Below, in pieces: positions 1-10,690 of a stretch of 64,000 nt of DNA. A program made the position numbers and the translations under genes. The notes under the pieces are model-generated. The model did not search any database. It saw only the letters and a program-made list of their open reading frames with translations, and was not told the origin of the DNA. This DNA is from Takakia lepidozioides (Eukaryota; Streptophyta; Takakiopsida; Takakiales; Takakiaceae), in assembly GCA_030704615.1 (NCBI GenBank), contig CM060731.1, positions 91,492,756-91,556,755 of the forward strand, written 5' to 3'. Position 1 is the stretch's first letter. Every line of letters starts with the position of its first letter.

Positions 1-1900
1 CAAGACAAGCCCATGAGAGGTTGTCTCTTATATGAAAAACTAACCCTCTAATGTGAGAGGAGAGCTTAGTTGAAAGTGAAAGGTTCATTTGTTCAAGGAG
101 TAGGGACTCTATTGATGTTTTGAGTTCATATAAAGTGGAGCAGTTGTTAAGGAGAAGGAAACTTCCTTAAGGCTAAGAGGGAAGGAAGGCCTCTTAAGCC
201 CTTAGGCTCTAGGGAGCTTAGTTCATTTCATTTAAATATATTTGGTGTAAGTTGTTTTTGTGGTTATTATATGCATAACCAGAGCTTGGGAAGCTCTGGA
301 AAGGACTGACCAGCAGCCAAGAAGGCTGAGTCAAAGGCCTGAGGCCAACTAATATCCCCAAGGATACACAAAGGCAACAGGCCTTGGGGGGCAAAGGTTT
401 TTTTTGGTTTGTTTTTTTTGGATTTAGGAGCTTTTAGGGTCGCTGCCCAGCCGCAGAGCGGGCCGCTGGGCCAGAGGAAGGCGCGCCATGTATAGCCAGG
501 AGCAGCGGGAGGCCACGCGCCTGGGAGCTCACTGCCGCGGCCCCCGCGTTGACTACATTGTACTTTTCCACCATTAAATCAGCACGAGGCACTTGAATAT
601 AGGGAGGGCTGTCCCCCTAGGACCCGCGCGGTCCCTGAGTACGACGGACCGCCGGTTAAACGTAAGAACCGGCTTTAGCCCGCTAGTCAGAAGCGCGGAC
701 CTCTCCGCGCTGCCCCACGCCTCGCCACGTGGTGGGTGGGGGCGTCCGACCTCTGGTCGCTACGAAATCGCCCACTGAAGGGGGTATTCCTCTACCTTGT
801 ACTATTATGTTTCTTTGATACCCCTCTTAGGGGGATTGTGGGCTTATCTTTAGATTGATGGAATGATAAATTATGTAGTTTGGGTATGTTAGAGCTCTAG
901 GGGCAAGGATTTGTATAAGCCATAGCTCAGCCCGGGGAGTTTAGGAGCTTCCGAGCTACATACCGAGACAGCGTGAGGGAAAGTTTGGACGAGAAATACA
1001 CTAGCCTTGAATTTAGGCTACAGTAAGGAATAGTGTCAAGCATAGAGGTAGGGGATGACAGATTCCGGGCATAGAAAAGGTCTCCACTAACCATAAGTCA
1101 AGGGAGTTGAGGGCAAGTGTGGGAAGACCAGCCTGGCCCCACCACACTTAGTACGTTTGAGCCAACGGATGAATTTCTGAGCGACGGAGGGCGACGTGCC
1201 CGAAATTCATTCATCCGTGATCGTTGGGTATAGCGGCTGTTCCCCGCGTGCGGAGCCGTTCCCTAGGGTTCCCACAGATCAGGTGCGTTCCCGGGGTGTT
1301 CCCCCACCTCCTGCAGGTAACTCTTGGATCCCTGGAATCTGGAGCAGATTCTCTGCCCAGTGGTATTTTTATTTTTATTTGTTTATTTATTTATTTATTT
1401 CTTTGCATTTTGCTTATGAGTAAAATAAGAGAGATTGGCTTAGAGCCTTGGATGTAAAATAACCTCTTTCAATTCGTAGATGTGGGAAATTCAAAGGAGG
1501 ATTTTTGGCTTGAACTCAACCACCCAAGGATAGGAGGGGCATTGGGAAGATATGACTTCTCTTCCTCTCTAAACCCGGTAGTTGCTTTGTGAAGGGATGA
1601 CAGGAAATCCCGTCTATAAGCGGTTCGGGGTTTTAGGCCAGTAGGACTTAGTTGATAAACAAAGACTTGGAAGGCAATTAACGAAACTAGAATTAACAAA
1701 AACATACCGTAGGACTTAGAAACGCAACCTTGCCCTGTGAAGTAGAAATTGTATTCTTCTTTGCCGGTAGATTTAGAATTGTTTGATTAGCACCGCCACT
1801 AGCATTACCGCGGATCCCCTGCACTAACCGCAGTCGGGTGGACGGTTCTTGAGCTCAATCCATTCCGCTACACACCTCGACCCCGCCTAGACTAGTATGT
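1..1900. other. Unassigned retroelement-like flank without a supportable gene
   Basis: No convincing coding exon is visible. The stretch holds a GC-rich patch around 445-775, a run of TTTA repeats around 1370-1405 and a hairpin at 1163-1226. It directly follows, on the minus strand, the point where the Ty3/gypsy protease reading frame ends, so reverse transcriptase would be expected here but is absent. It is probably foreign DNA joined to a truncated retroelement. Open frames here are short and have no recognisable motif. Confidence 0.4.
1163..1226. repeat. Imperfect hairpin
   Basis: The arm CGGATGAATTTC at about 1166-1177 is complementary to GAAATTCATTCATCCG at 1202-1217, apart from a small bulge, around a GC-rich loop. 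The outer bases CAACG and CGTTG extend the stem. It could be a terminal or subterminal structure of an unidentified element; its function is unknown. Confidence 0.5.
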
Positions 1901-1902
1901 CG

Positions 1903-4900
1903 TCACCCTGACCGCGCGCGTCCAGGGCTCGTCACTCCACAACATATTCTCTTAAAACAACTCAGTCCTCCCAGTTGCATCTCTGCAACCTGCTCCCACT
2001 CTGGGTGAGTAGCAAACAGGGTAGCCTCCTGCTCCTCATCAAGTCCTCCCCTCCAGTCATACTCCTTGACTCCACGAGGTATTCTGGTAGCAGGTAGTCT
2101 GCCTAATTTCTTAGTTGAAATCTGTATCTTGTGCTTATCCTTGCGCACAGTCAGAATCTAGGAATTCCAGTCGTGGAATACCTTGGCCTGTTTCAGCCAT
2201 GGTCGTCCTAGCAATAAGGAATAAGCTTCCATGACATCATCCATCTTCAACACAGTTACTGTAATCTTGAAAACCATATTTTGAATCTGTATTTTTACTC
2301 CTCTTATCAAGCCGAATGGTTGTACACTTCTTTGATCTACCATTGTTATTGTGAATGGGGCTGGTTTCATGTTATTTAGACCAAGCTTCTGCCTTAATTG
2401 GTCTGTCATAATATTCACTCCCGAGCATCCATCTATCAGTACATCAGTCTCTGTGTTTCCAATTTTCAATTGGATTACTAGCATGGAGTCATCAAAGTCC
2501 ATGACAGCTTCTTGCCCTTTAGGCTTCACATTGTAGCTTGTCACCTTGCTGCACAGGTCTGTGCGATCTGTTACATGAGCAATCTGATTGATTGCTTGAT
2601 ACAACATGTGTATGTAGTGGGGCGCTACAGCCAATAGTTGCCCAATTGTAATCTCTGCTTTGGATTGGCATATTACTTCAGCCAATGGCCCTTCCGTATT
2701 CATCACCTGTGAAACATCATGCTTCAATGTTTCCTCATCTTCATCTTCTTCATTTTCTTCTTCAGAGTTTGTTGACTTTACTATCTAGGGATATCTGTCT
2801 TTTTTTGCATTTCCCTTATAGTTTGTGCCACTTTCTTGTGCAGATCCTTCTCATCCCTCCAGGCCTCATCATCTTCAGGCACATCACTATTATCCTCACT
2901 ATCTTCTTCATCTTCATCTACAGGAGGCAATAACTTAGCCTTACTCCTGGTAACTATCATGGTACTCACTTCTAGTACAAAACACGACATTACCATGTGT
3001 GCTGCCACTATTGGGCCTTCATTTGCAGGAATTCTCATCTCCTCCTGATGTCTTGTCCAAAAGGGACAGGCTGCTTTGCAATGTCTTAGTTGGTTACAAT
3101 AGTAACACACTTCTTCATTGGGTCCTCGCCCCTGGTCCATTCTGGGATTATTTCTATAATCCTGATTCCCCCTGATAGTTGCCTCTGGGATTGCCTTGGT
3201 AATTCCCTCTTGGATTACCTCTTCCTGGCATGCCATTGTTATATCCACTAGGTCTACCATAGTTACCCTGGTCATTGTTCCTTCTAGGTTGGGGTTGCAC
3301 TTGATGCACTCTCACCTGCCTATTTTCCCTTGGGTAATAACAATTCTCAGTAGAATGGTTATCCATTTTATAGATAGTACAATGTTTCTCCTTCATGTGA
3401 CATTCAGCTGTGGTATGGCATTCATTTTGGTATTTTGTGCACCAGACACCCTTCCTCCAGTGTACTGCAGCTTCTGTAGTATACTTCTTCAAGATATCTG
3501 CCAATCTTCTCTCATAGTTATCTTTCTTTAACTTTTCCTTCTTCTTGGACTTTTTCTTGTCCTCCTGTTCCTCTTCCTCCTCTGAATCATCTTCAGAGTC
3601 ATCATCATCCCTTTTATCCTTCCCGAGCATTTTTCCTTGCTCAATTCTGTTGGCTGTTTCAAATGCCTCTTCCACTGTATTATGTGGTAACATATCCACT
3701 TTCTTTTGTAAATCAGGTCTTAGACCATTTACGAACCACACCTTTTGTAAACTTGCAGGTGGCACATCAGCCAGTTTCCTGACCATTAATTCCATCTTTT
3801 CCAGATATTCCTCAACAATTTCATGCTTCTTCTGTCTTAACTATTGTAGGCTACTGTACACTTCCTCCGCGGTTTTGCTTGTCCTGAATCTATTCTAGAA
3901 TGCTGTTCTAAGAGCATTCCAGGTTTGAAAATGATTATCAACAAATTGTGCATACCACTCAATTGTTTTCTTGATAAACGAACAAGGAAATAATCTCAAT
4001 TTTGCACATTGTCATCATTCTCGTTGTTCACTACACACATGTGCTCAAATTGATTGATGTGTACATCAGGATCTTTTTTTCCTAAGTAAATCAGAAAATG
4101 TGGTCTCATACGTGTTGGAACTATTGCTGCCATCTGTGGCCCTACTACCGGCCCTGTGGCTGGTGCTGGACCTCCTGTGGGTGCTGGTCCTTGAGGACCC
4201 CCGGTGGTAGTGGTTGAACCCCCACCAAAAGTTGATCCTTGAGCACTTACTATGTATAGCCCCCCCTGTATTTGCAATACCCCTAGTTCCAGTTGCACTA
4301 CTTCCCACACTCCCTGTCCCCCCAAGAGCCGGATCCAAGCTGCTTGTCTGATCCCCCTGAGCCGACACCTTTGTTGGCCAGTGATCCAAGTGTGTCACTT
4401 GATCTTGGTCCAACAGGTTGGGATGTCCTGGTTGCAGTACCAACATGAACTGTTGGGTCTATGTCTTCATAATCATCATCTTCCAAGTTTTTATCTCGTC
4501 TTTCATCCTCCAAATTCTTATCTTGAGTTTCTTCTTTGCTCATATAACTCAATTGAATTGGTGTTGGAGAGTCTAAACTTTCTGCAGGCTCTTCCTCATC
4601 CTCCTCTCCTTCATTGGTTGGTGTTTCATAAACTAGAGTTCATGCTCTTGGTGTACCGTGCCAACTTTGATCAAAGATTTCTGTTAAATCTTTTATCCAT
4701 GGATTCACCTCCGACTTTTCCCCTTGAGGCTGACCCTCTTCCTGTACCAAATCTCTTAAGCTTTCTTGTAAAGAATAAGAAGGAGTGGCATCTAAATTAT
4801 GATCTTTAGGTATTGGTGATGTACCCTATGGTTTTGGTGGAATGAGAGGTCCAGATGATTCTCCTATGTTTATTCCTCTCTCCCAAAGATATGGATAGTT

Positions 4901-5533
4901 AGCTTTTAAATAACTTTCTCTTTTTGCTGCATATCTCTCTCTTCTTGCTTCCTTTTCATCACTCATGACCCATGTCTTTCATGACTTTGATGAGGAAATA
5001 ACCACAACTCTCTCCTGTAGTACCTCTCGTATATGCCTAGATTTCTTTTGAGTTTTAACTGCACCCTTGGCTAGACTTGAAGACTCAGTTACCACATAAC
5101 CATATGGTAGGCAGGTCTGAAAAGCTGTTTTTGGTGTAAGCTTGATCCACAAGATATCCTTGGGAATCCAATTCTTCACCAGTTCAAGCTCTTCATGCAT
5201 ATGAGTGTAAATGTTCACTCTTGATTCTTCCCAGCTTTCAAACTTTACTCGCTTAATGGATAGCAATGCTATCACATAAACCAGTGTTGGTAACCATCTC
5301 GCTCTCCCTTTACAGGCTACTTGATAGATCTTTATCACTAATTTTTCCAGACCCCACTCTGGATCAGCATCATGCACTCTCTTGAGAATATTCTCCTTAC
5401 AACCGTCTGGCAATTCCAAGAACTTCTGAAAGAATTGTTTGGACAATCTTTCTTTCTCAGTTTCACAGGGAATTTGATCCATATCAAATTCTTTAATTCT
5501 CCATCCTCCATGATCCCACCAGATGCCTGTCAC
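1903..5533 (-). pseudogene. Ty3/gypsy gag-protease, degenerate
   Basis: Read from 5533 downwards. The N-terminal part of Gag is at 5533-4979, followed by a low-complexity acidic and proline/glycine-rich linker around 4550-4100. The capsid-like core is near 4090-3720 (HINQFEHM, then IEWYAQFVDNHF). A CCHC zinc knuckle lies near 3115-3070 (CYYCNQLRHCKAAC). A retropepsin domain is at 2727-2158, with active-site-like VLIDGCSG and the distal LLLGRPWL block typical of this family. The core carries in-frame TAG stops near 3892 and 3842 and several frame changes, and no reverse transcriptase follows. A primer-binding-like site and LTR lie just upstream at 5557-6000. This is a dead element; family assignment is confident, finer lineage is not. 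Confidence 0.8.
2158..2727 (-). CDS. Retropepsin-like aspartic protease domain (part of the gag-pol remnant)
   Basis: A 189-residue open segment. In the family this protease cleaves the Gag-Pol polyprotein. The flap and strand order matches Ty3/gypsy proteases: a beta strand, VLIDGCSGVNIM around residue 100, then LGLNNMKPAPF, and near the end SLLLGRPWL. The usual active-site triplet D-(S/T)-G is D-G-C-S here, so the residue after the catalytic aspartate is unusual and activity is doubtful. It continues from Gag at higher coordinates and stops before any polymerase domain. Confidence 0.7.
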   Translation of the reverse strand: MKHDVSQVMNTEGPLAEVICQSKAEITIGQLLAVAPHYIHMLYQAINQIAHVTDRTDLCSKVTSYNVKPKGQEAVMDFDDSMLVIQLKIGNTETDVLIDGCSGVNIMTDQLRQKLGLNNMKPAPFTITMVDQRSVQPFGLIRGVKIQIQNMVFKITVTVLKMDDVMEAYSLLLGRPWLKQAKVFHDWNS

Positions 5534-5556
5534 ATCTGGTTGTTCTTGAACCAGTT

Positions 5557-5577
5557 CCCCATTATGGTCGCCAAATG
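5557..5577 (-). promoter_or_regulatory. Putative primer-binding site of the Ty3/gypsy element
   Basis: On the minus strand the bases read TTTGGCGACCATAATGGGGA. This resembles the TGGCGCCGTTGCCGGGGA primer site common in plant Ty3/gypsy elements, with several mismatches. It lies between the LTR (from about 5585) and the gag start region (5533), the expected place. Confidence 0.5.
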
Positions 5578-5579
5578 TT

Positions 5580-6000
5580 GAGCAGTTTTACCTCACCCAT
5601 CCCTTAGCTATCCGGGGTGGAAACTCTAGGGTAGAAGAGTTAGAAATCTCCAAGTACTCAGCCCGCTCAGGACAATCAGTCATGACTTATACCTAGTGTA
5701 TCATGGGGGTGCTTTCCTATATCTATTCCTTCTTGCATTCATGTTTAGTATGTTATCTTACTGCCTAGGATTAAGTATCAGATTGCTTCTGCAATCTACC
5801 GAGTTCCATCTTTACAACTTAGGCATACATTCCACAACTTCACTCAGGTCTCTCTACATAGTGTAAGTATGAAGTAGGTATCGTATTTATAACTATCATC
5901 TGTTAGGCCGAAGCCATGGTGTCTCTAATCTACCCTATAGTAACATCTCTACAGCTTGCATGTATCAAGCTCTCTCTGTCATCTCTCTCCTCCTCCGCAT
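5580..6000 (-). repeat. LTR copy 1 of the minus-strand Ty3/gypsy element (partial)
   Basis: This stretch is closely similar to 6722-7140, sharing for example the block with CAGCCCGCTCAG and AATCAGTCATGAC and the later block GAAGCCATGG. It lies immediately upstream (minus sense) of the primer-binding site and gag, so it is the 5' LTR end. Its upstream part is cut off near 6000-6016, where a transposon end begins. Confidence 0.7.
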
Positions 6001-6016
6001 ACTCGCCTTCGTGTAC

Positions 6017-6712
6017 GGGGGCTGCTATTTCATGAGCCATGAGCCATGAGCAGAGTCGTAAGTGTCGAAAAAAACATGAGCAAGATTTTTTTCCAGAAAT
6101 TATTGTCCACGAGAATAGGGTTGAGGGTGTCACGGTCATAGGGGGACAAGGACCTCCCGATGAAGGAGGTTGGGCAATGTTTTTTAGAATTACATATTGA
6201 AAGGCAATGTTTTGCGAATGGTAGGGTGGTACTGCTCTGTACAATGGGCCCCCATTACAGCCTACCAGTCACTTCCAAAATCCACCCCCACTCTCAATCT
6301 AAAACGAAACGACGAATGATGCATTGTGAGAACGATGGATACAGAATAGAACAAAAAAGAGGGCACAATGGGGTTTTTATTGATCCACATGAATTGCATT
6401 TGAAGCACGTCTACTGTGCTGATGGTGCAAACAAATCTATAGCCCTGTGCCTTCTGAATACAAGTCACGTTGTCAGCGGGACTTTGACTGCTCTGAAAAC
6501 TAGCTCATGAGTCATCGAGCTCCTCCAGGTAAACTGGATTGCAGCCGTTGTACCGCCCCTGTTGATGTTCACCACAATGTCGTGCCCTTCAATCATACCA
6601 CCATCAAATATGGAAAGCTTCACTTTTTCGTCCTCCACACCAATGCGAATGTCGCCATACAATGGAGAAGAGGAGCGCACTCTTTCAGGAGTATACGTCT
6701 CTCCGATGGAGT
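6017..6712 (-). mobile_element. CATGAGC-type transposon end fragment (type I end)
   Basis: The segment starts with GGGGGCTGCTATTTCATGAGCC followed by repeated CATGAGCC motifs. It is an inverted copy of the end at 31377, with colinear similarity back to about 30690. It includes the C-terminal coding fragment at 6465-6680. The right side is cut off inside that coding region near 6709, where the second LTR copy starts. This is one end of the same element family that bounds 12631-31377. Confidence 0.75.
6465..6680 (-). pseudogene. C-terminal fragment of the unknown gene family of 30209-30922
   Basis: A 71-residue fragment that matches the last third of the 30209-30922 product almost residue for residue, including DGGMIEGHDIVVN and FTWRS. 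The N-terminal two thirds are missing at the 6709 junction. It has no recognised domain. It shows that this gene sits next to the type I element end in both copies. Confidence 0.75.
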
Positions 6713-6721
6713 TGTCGCGCG

Positions 6722-7140
6722 GCTTTTACTCACCCATCCCTTTGCTATTCGAGGCGGAAACTCCAAGATAGAAGAGTTGGAAATCTCTAAGTACTCAGCC
6801 CGCTCAGAACAATCAGTCATGACGTACAGCTAGTGTATCATGGGGGTGTTTCCTATTTGTTTTCCTTCCCGCATTCATGTTAGCTAGTTACCTTACTGCT
6901 GGTAATTAAGTATCAGTTTGCTTCATCAATTTATCGGATTCCATCAACTCATCAATTCATTCCACAGCTTCACTCAGATCTCTCTACACAGTGTGAGTAT
7001 GAGGTGTGTATCAGATTAATATCTATCAAGTATCAGGCTGAAGCCATGGAGTCTCTAATCTGCTCTACATTACAATTCCACTGCCTGCATTCATTAAGCA
7101 TCAACAGATCCTCCTCCTATTCCGTGCTCTCCATCTTTCT
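6722..7140 (-). repeat. LTR copy 2 (solo or duplicated LTR fragment)
   Basis: The same LTR family as 5580-6000, with similar order of blocks and modest divergence. It is not followed by gag; a transposon end fragment (6017-6712) lies between the copies. Either the transposon copy landed in a tandem LTR, or a second LTR fragment was joined here. Confidence 0.65.
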
Positions 7141-7400
7141 GCTCAGAGATAGACTCTCTCCTCCTTTCCCCCAGTGATGTCCGAAGTCTCTCCAAGAAGT
7201 GCTCCTTCCCACTCCTTCCAGCAGTGATTTCCCCCCCCCGAAGTGCTCCAAAAAATGATCCCCCTTTCAGTCCTTGCTTCTAGCTTTATCTTCCTACCCG
7301 TTGTTCTAACCGTTTCCCTCACTAACCGTTGTCCGTGAACTAACATGTTCCATTCGCAGGTGTTGTTCCCCACAGTCGTTCCCTGTCCGGCTATCCGTTT
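7141..7400. other. Noncoding stretch, nothing recognised
   Basis: A CT-rich sequence between the LTR copy and the GGCTGTG minisatellite. The one open frame on the minus strand (7143-7373) has no recognisable motif and is probably not a gene. Confidence 0.5.
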
Positions 7401-7414
7401 CCTATGGTCGTGAC

Positions 7415-7592
7415 AGCTGTGTCAAGCTGTGACTGGCTGTGTGAAACTGTGACGGGCTGTGACGGGCTGTGTTGGTTGTGATGGGCTGTGTCGGCTGTGA
7501 CGAGCTGTGTTGACTGTGTCTGGCTGTGTCGGCTGTGTCGGCTGTGTTGGCTGTGACGGGCTGTGTCACCCCCCCCCCCCCCCCCCCCCCCT
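7415..7592. repeat. GGCTGTG(A/T)C minisatellite plus poly-C tract
   Basis: Imperfect head-to-tail repeats of about 9-15 bases built on GGCTGTG with AC or TC extensions, ending in an uninterrupted C run at about 7569-7592. The same arrangement recurs at 8902-9064, ahead of the second copy of the neighbouring gene, so it belongs to the duplicated unit. Confidence 0.85.
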
Positions 7593-7741
7593 AAAGTGCG
7601 CTGCTGTCACCCCTAAGGCTCCTGTTGGTCTCAGTCTGTGCAAAAATTAAGGGTACCCCACAGATCCCGTATAAGTGTCTAAGTCCCAGACAGTCCTCTA
7701 ACATTACCCCTTCCCCTCTCAAAAAGCCGTGTCCTCACGGT

Positions 7742-8743
7742 TTACTGATTGGGATTAGCAATCCTTTGTGAGCGAGCACCTTTCTGACGTTGAGAGTTTC
7801 GTGGCGGACTGTGTGTACGAGCCCGAGGTCTGTCACTGGTTGACGGAGATGATTGAACACTACCTGGATATGTGAGGCCCTCTGGAGGCTGATATCGAGG
7901 TAACCTTTCAGGCATAGGAGACCCCCGTCGCTTCTTTTCTGCCATCTGAATTGCATAGTCTTCTCCCATGTCAAAAGAGTCCGCTGAAGAAAAAGTTGTA
8001 TCAGAATCCTCATCGCCTCTTAGGTGTTTTAATTGTCGAACTTTTTGTGGAATCCTCTGGGGCATACAATGTTGTCCTACCATGTCTGGAAGTTTATATT
8101 TTAAAACTTGCTGTAAACGCTGAATGGCAAAATTGGTGAAGACCCTGAGCTCCTTTTCTGTCCAGGTGAGTGGGGTACCAATGACTTGTGAATTGTGCAA
8201 GTATTTCCATGCCACATGTCCCTTATAGAAAATATCATCAATGCCGAATTTCTGTGTTGACAAATTGTTCCAGGCCGCATGAAACCATGAACGAATTTGA
8301 GAATCCTTTTGTATCATAACTTTTGCCTCATATAAGTACATATGAGGTGGCACTGAAGGTAAGACCCAATGATCCCCACTGGAATAACTCAGAAAGCGCG
8401 ATTGCATCTTGTGCTGCTCAATGTGATAACGTACCAGAAAACAAGCAGCGTAGTATAACCCGCATCCCATGACAATACTTGCTACCTCCTTGGTCTTGGT
8501 ATAAATGAATCCATGTACAACTTGGAAAGCAATTAATTCCTTCAACATGGTACCTGCCTCATGCCAGTACTGTGCAAAGTGATGATCCTCAATTGGTCGA
8601 TTGTTCGGAAGAACTTTAGTCATAGTTGTCACTGGCAGCCATATGCGCATGATTTGATAGTAATGTGCGAATGACTGCGGATGACTAAATTCTTTCCAAA
8701 CCAAATCCAACACAATGGGAATTTGGTTGAAGGGCATAATCAT
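7742..8743 (-). CDS. Unidentified 333-residue protein, possibly retroelement-derived (copy 1)
   Basis: A single uninterrupted frame. I do not recognise the family. The N-terminal 230 residues look globular and helix-rich (for example LKELIAFQVVHG and YAACFLVRYHIEQ). The C-terminal 100 residues are basic and Ser/Pro/Arg-rich (KKRRGSPMPERLPRYQP, then an RARTHSPPR-like tail), the layout of a nucleic-acid-binding capsid-like protein, but no zinc knuckle is visible. A second, broken copy lies at 9209-10106 in the same orientation. The minisatellite and poly-C tract lie downstream. Function is unknown; a Gag-like role is only a guess. Confidence 0.55.
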   Translation of the reverse strand: MIMPFNQIPIVLDLVWKEFSHPQSFAHYYQIMRIWLPVTTMTKVLPNNRPIEDHHFAQYWHEAGTMLKELIAFQVVHGFIYTKTKEVASIVMGCGLYYAACFLVRYHIEQHKMQSRFLSYSSGDHWVLPSVPPHMYLYEAKVMIQKDSQIRSWFHAAWNNLSTQKFGIDDIFYKGHVAWKYLHNSQVIGTPLTWTEKELRVFTNFAIQRLQQVLKYKLPDMVGQHCMPQRIPQKVRQLKHLRGDEDSDTTFSSADSFDMGEDYAIQMAEKKRRGSPMPERLPRYQPPEGLTYPGSVQSSPSTSDRPRARTHSPPRNSQRQKGARSQRIANPNQ

Positions 8744-8759
8744 AGCCCTACTGTACTCC

Positions 8760-8903
8760 CTTGCAGCTGGAGTTTTAGGTGGGTTAAAAGCAGCATTGCC
8801 CCATTTATTGTTTTTTATTTTCGAAATTTGTACTTCTGCTCATGAAAACCGATTGTCTTACTACTCCGCTCATGCCGCTCATGCTCATGAAATAGCTAAC
8901 CTC
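8760..8903 (+). mobile_element. CATGAGC-type transposon end fragment (type II end)
   Basis: The stretch ends with GCTCATGCTCATGAAATAG then CTAACCTC. Read in reverse it matches the left terminus at 12631-12760: shared GAGGTT flank, CTATTTCATGAGC, CATGAGCGG repeats, then GGTTTTCATGAGC and CAAATTTCGAAAAT. The inner part stops near 8760, at the upstream edge of the 333-residue protein gene. Confidence 0.65.
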
Positions 8904-9064
8904 TGTCGGCTGTGTCGGGCTGTGACGGGCTGTATCGGCTGTGGCGGCTGTGACTGGCTGTGTCGGGCTGTGTTGGATGTGACGGGCTGTGGCGGTTGTG
9001 GCGGCTGTGACTGACTGTGACTGACTGTGACGGGCTGTGTCGGGTTGTGTAACCCCCCCCCCCC
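8902..9064. repeat. GGCTGTG minisatellite, second copy, plus poly-C
   Basis: The same repeat unit as 7415-7592, ending in a shorter C run around 9052-9064. Both are followed by the same bases (CACCCCTAAGGCTCCTG), so repeat and gene were duplicated together. Confidence 0.85.
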
Positions 9065-9208
9065 CTAAAGCCTGTTGCTGTCACCCCTAAGGCTCCTGTT
9101 GGTCTCAGTCTGTGTAAAAATTAAGGGTACCCCACAGAACCCTTAAAAGCGTTAAAGTCCCAAGCAGCCCTCTGACATTACCCCTCCCCCTCTCAAAAAA
9201 CCGTGTCT

Positions 9209-10106
9209 TCATGGTTTACTGTTTAGGATTAGCAAACCTTTGTGATCGAACACCCTTCTGACGGTGAGAGTCTCGTGAAGGACTTCGTGTGTGAGCCCGA
9301 GTCTTGTCACTGGTTGACGGAGATGATTGAGCACTACCTGGAAATGTCTGACCCTCCTTTGGCTGATATCGAGGTAACCTCTCAGGCATAGGAGATCCCC
9401 GTCGTTTCTTTTCTGCCATCTGAAGTGCATAGTCTTCTGCCATGTCAAAAGAGTCCGCTGAAGAAACAGTAGTATTAGAATCGTCGTCCCCCCTGAGGTG
9501 TTTTAACGGTCGAACTCTAACTGGAATCCTCTATGGCATACAATGTGGTCCCACCATGTCTGGAAGTTTAAACTATACAACTTGTTGTAAACGCTTAATG
9601 GAAAAATTCGTGAACACCCTGAACTTCTTGTCCATAAAGGTGAGTGGTGTGCCAATGACTTGGGAACAGTGCAAGTATTTCCATGCCTCAAGTCCCTTAA
9701 AGAAAATATCGTCAGGGCCGAATTTCTGTGTTGTCAAATTGTTCCAGGCCGAATGAAACCATGAACGAAGTTGGGAATCCTTTTGCATCATAACTTTTGC
9801 TTCATATAGGTACATATGAGGTGGCACTGAAGGTAAGACCCAATGATCCCCACTGGAATAACTCAGAAATTGCGATTGCATCTTCTGCTGCTCAATGTGA
9901 TAACGTGCCAGAAAACAAGCAGCATAGTATAATTCACAGCCCATGACAATACTTGCTACCTCCTTGGTCTTGATATAAATGTACCCATGTACAACTTGGA
10001 AGGCAATTAATTCCTTCAACATGGTACTTGCTTCAGACCAGTACCTCGCAAAGTGATGATCATCAATGGGTTGATTGTTCGGAAGAACCTTAGTCCTAGT
10101 TGCCAC
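9209..10106 (-). pseudogene. Unidentified protein, tandem copy 2 (broken)
   Basis: The region 10106-9573 encodes a 177-residue segment highly similar to residues 57-235 of the 7742-8743 product (PIDDHHFARYW and RYHIEQQKMQSQFLS). A stop appears after RLQQVV, and the basic C-terminal part resumes at 9443-9216 in the matching order. The N-terminal 50 residues are missing beyond 10106, where unrelated GTGAGC-rich DNA starts. It is a decayed direct duplicate of the neighbouring gene. Confidence 0.7.
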
Positions 10107-10129
10107 TGGCTGCCAAACAGGGATGCCTC

Positions 10130-10265
10130 GGCGTGAGCCTGGTCACGTGAGCGCGTGAGCACGTGAGCGCAACTGCGCTCACGCCACGTCACCTTGCGCA
10201 AATGCCACGTCACGGGGTTCACTCCACGTCATCACACGTGAAGGCCGCGTCACCACGCGCCCAGA
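10130..10265. repeat. GTGAGC/GCTCAC-rich inverted repeat cluster
   Basis: Dense CGTGAGCGCGTGAGC motifs followed by the complementary GCGCTCACG, and several CCACGTCA words. It can fold into a GC-rich hairpin. A similar GCTCACG cluster occurs at 59148-59212. It may be an element end; not assigned. Confidence 0.55.
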
Positions 10266-10324
10266 AAGAAGTGGAGTGTATTCCCGCGGATTGGCACCCT
10301 TTACCGCGGAAACAAGCTGGACGA

Positions 10325-10690
10325 CATAAAAAAAGGCATTGAATAAAGGATGGATGAATGTACAGTTGGATGATAAACAGATGGATGAGTGTGAAAAATG
10401 AATGTAGATGGATGAATGAGGGATGGATAAGAGTAAAATGGATGAATGTATAATGGATGTTGAGCAATGACAAAAATTCATGACAGGAAGATGCATGACC
10501 AAATCTTTTGACGAATGCACCTCGTATATGAAATGAGTGTGGAAGGTTTGTGGGGTGGATTAAAGAGTACAGAGGATGAATGTACAATGGATGTTGTACA
10601 AAGGAAAAAATTCATGAATGGAGCACGCATGAATACAGTGTAGATGAATGCACAATGGATATGAGAAGAGTCAGGGAGGTTTGTGAGATG
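10325..10690. repeat. Degenerate GGATGAAT minisatellite
   Basis: Many imperfect repeats of GATGAATG or GGATGGAT spaced 10-30 bases apart, plus a longer duplicated block (ACAATGGATGTTG, ATGAATGTA). Open frames on the minus strand here are by-products of the repeats. From 10690 to 11150 I see no gene. Confidence 0.7.

Noticed and set aside
445-780. Ribosomal RNA fragment or gene in the GC-rich patch
   Set aside because: No conserved rRNA block is recognisable and the open frames have no protein features.
2685-3531. Ser/Leu-rich open frames on the plus strand
   Set aside because: They are antisense shadows of the gag region, where Glu/Asp/Lys codons read as Ser/Leu/Phe on the other strand.
8896-9084. 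Ser/His-rich open frame on the minus strand
   Set aside because: It is the reverse translation of the GGCTGTG minisatellite.
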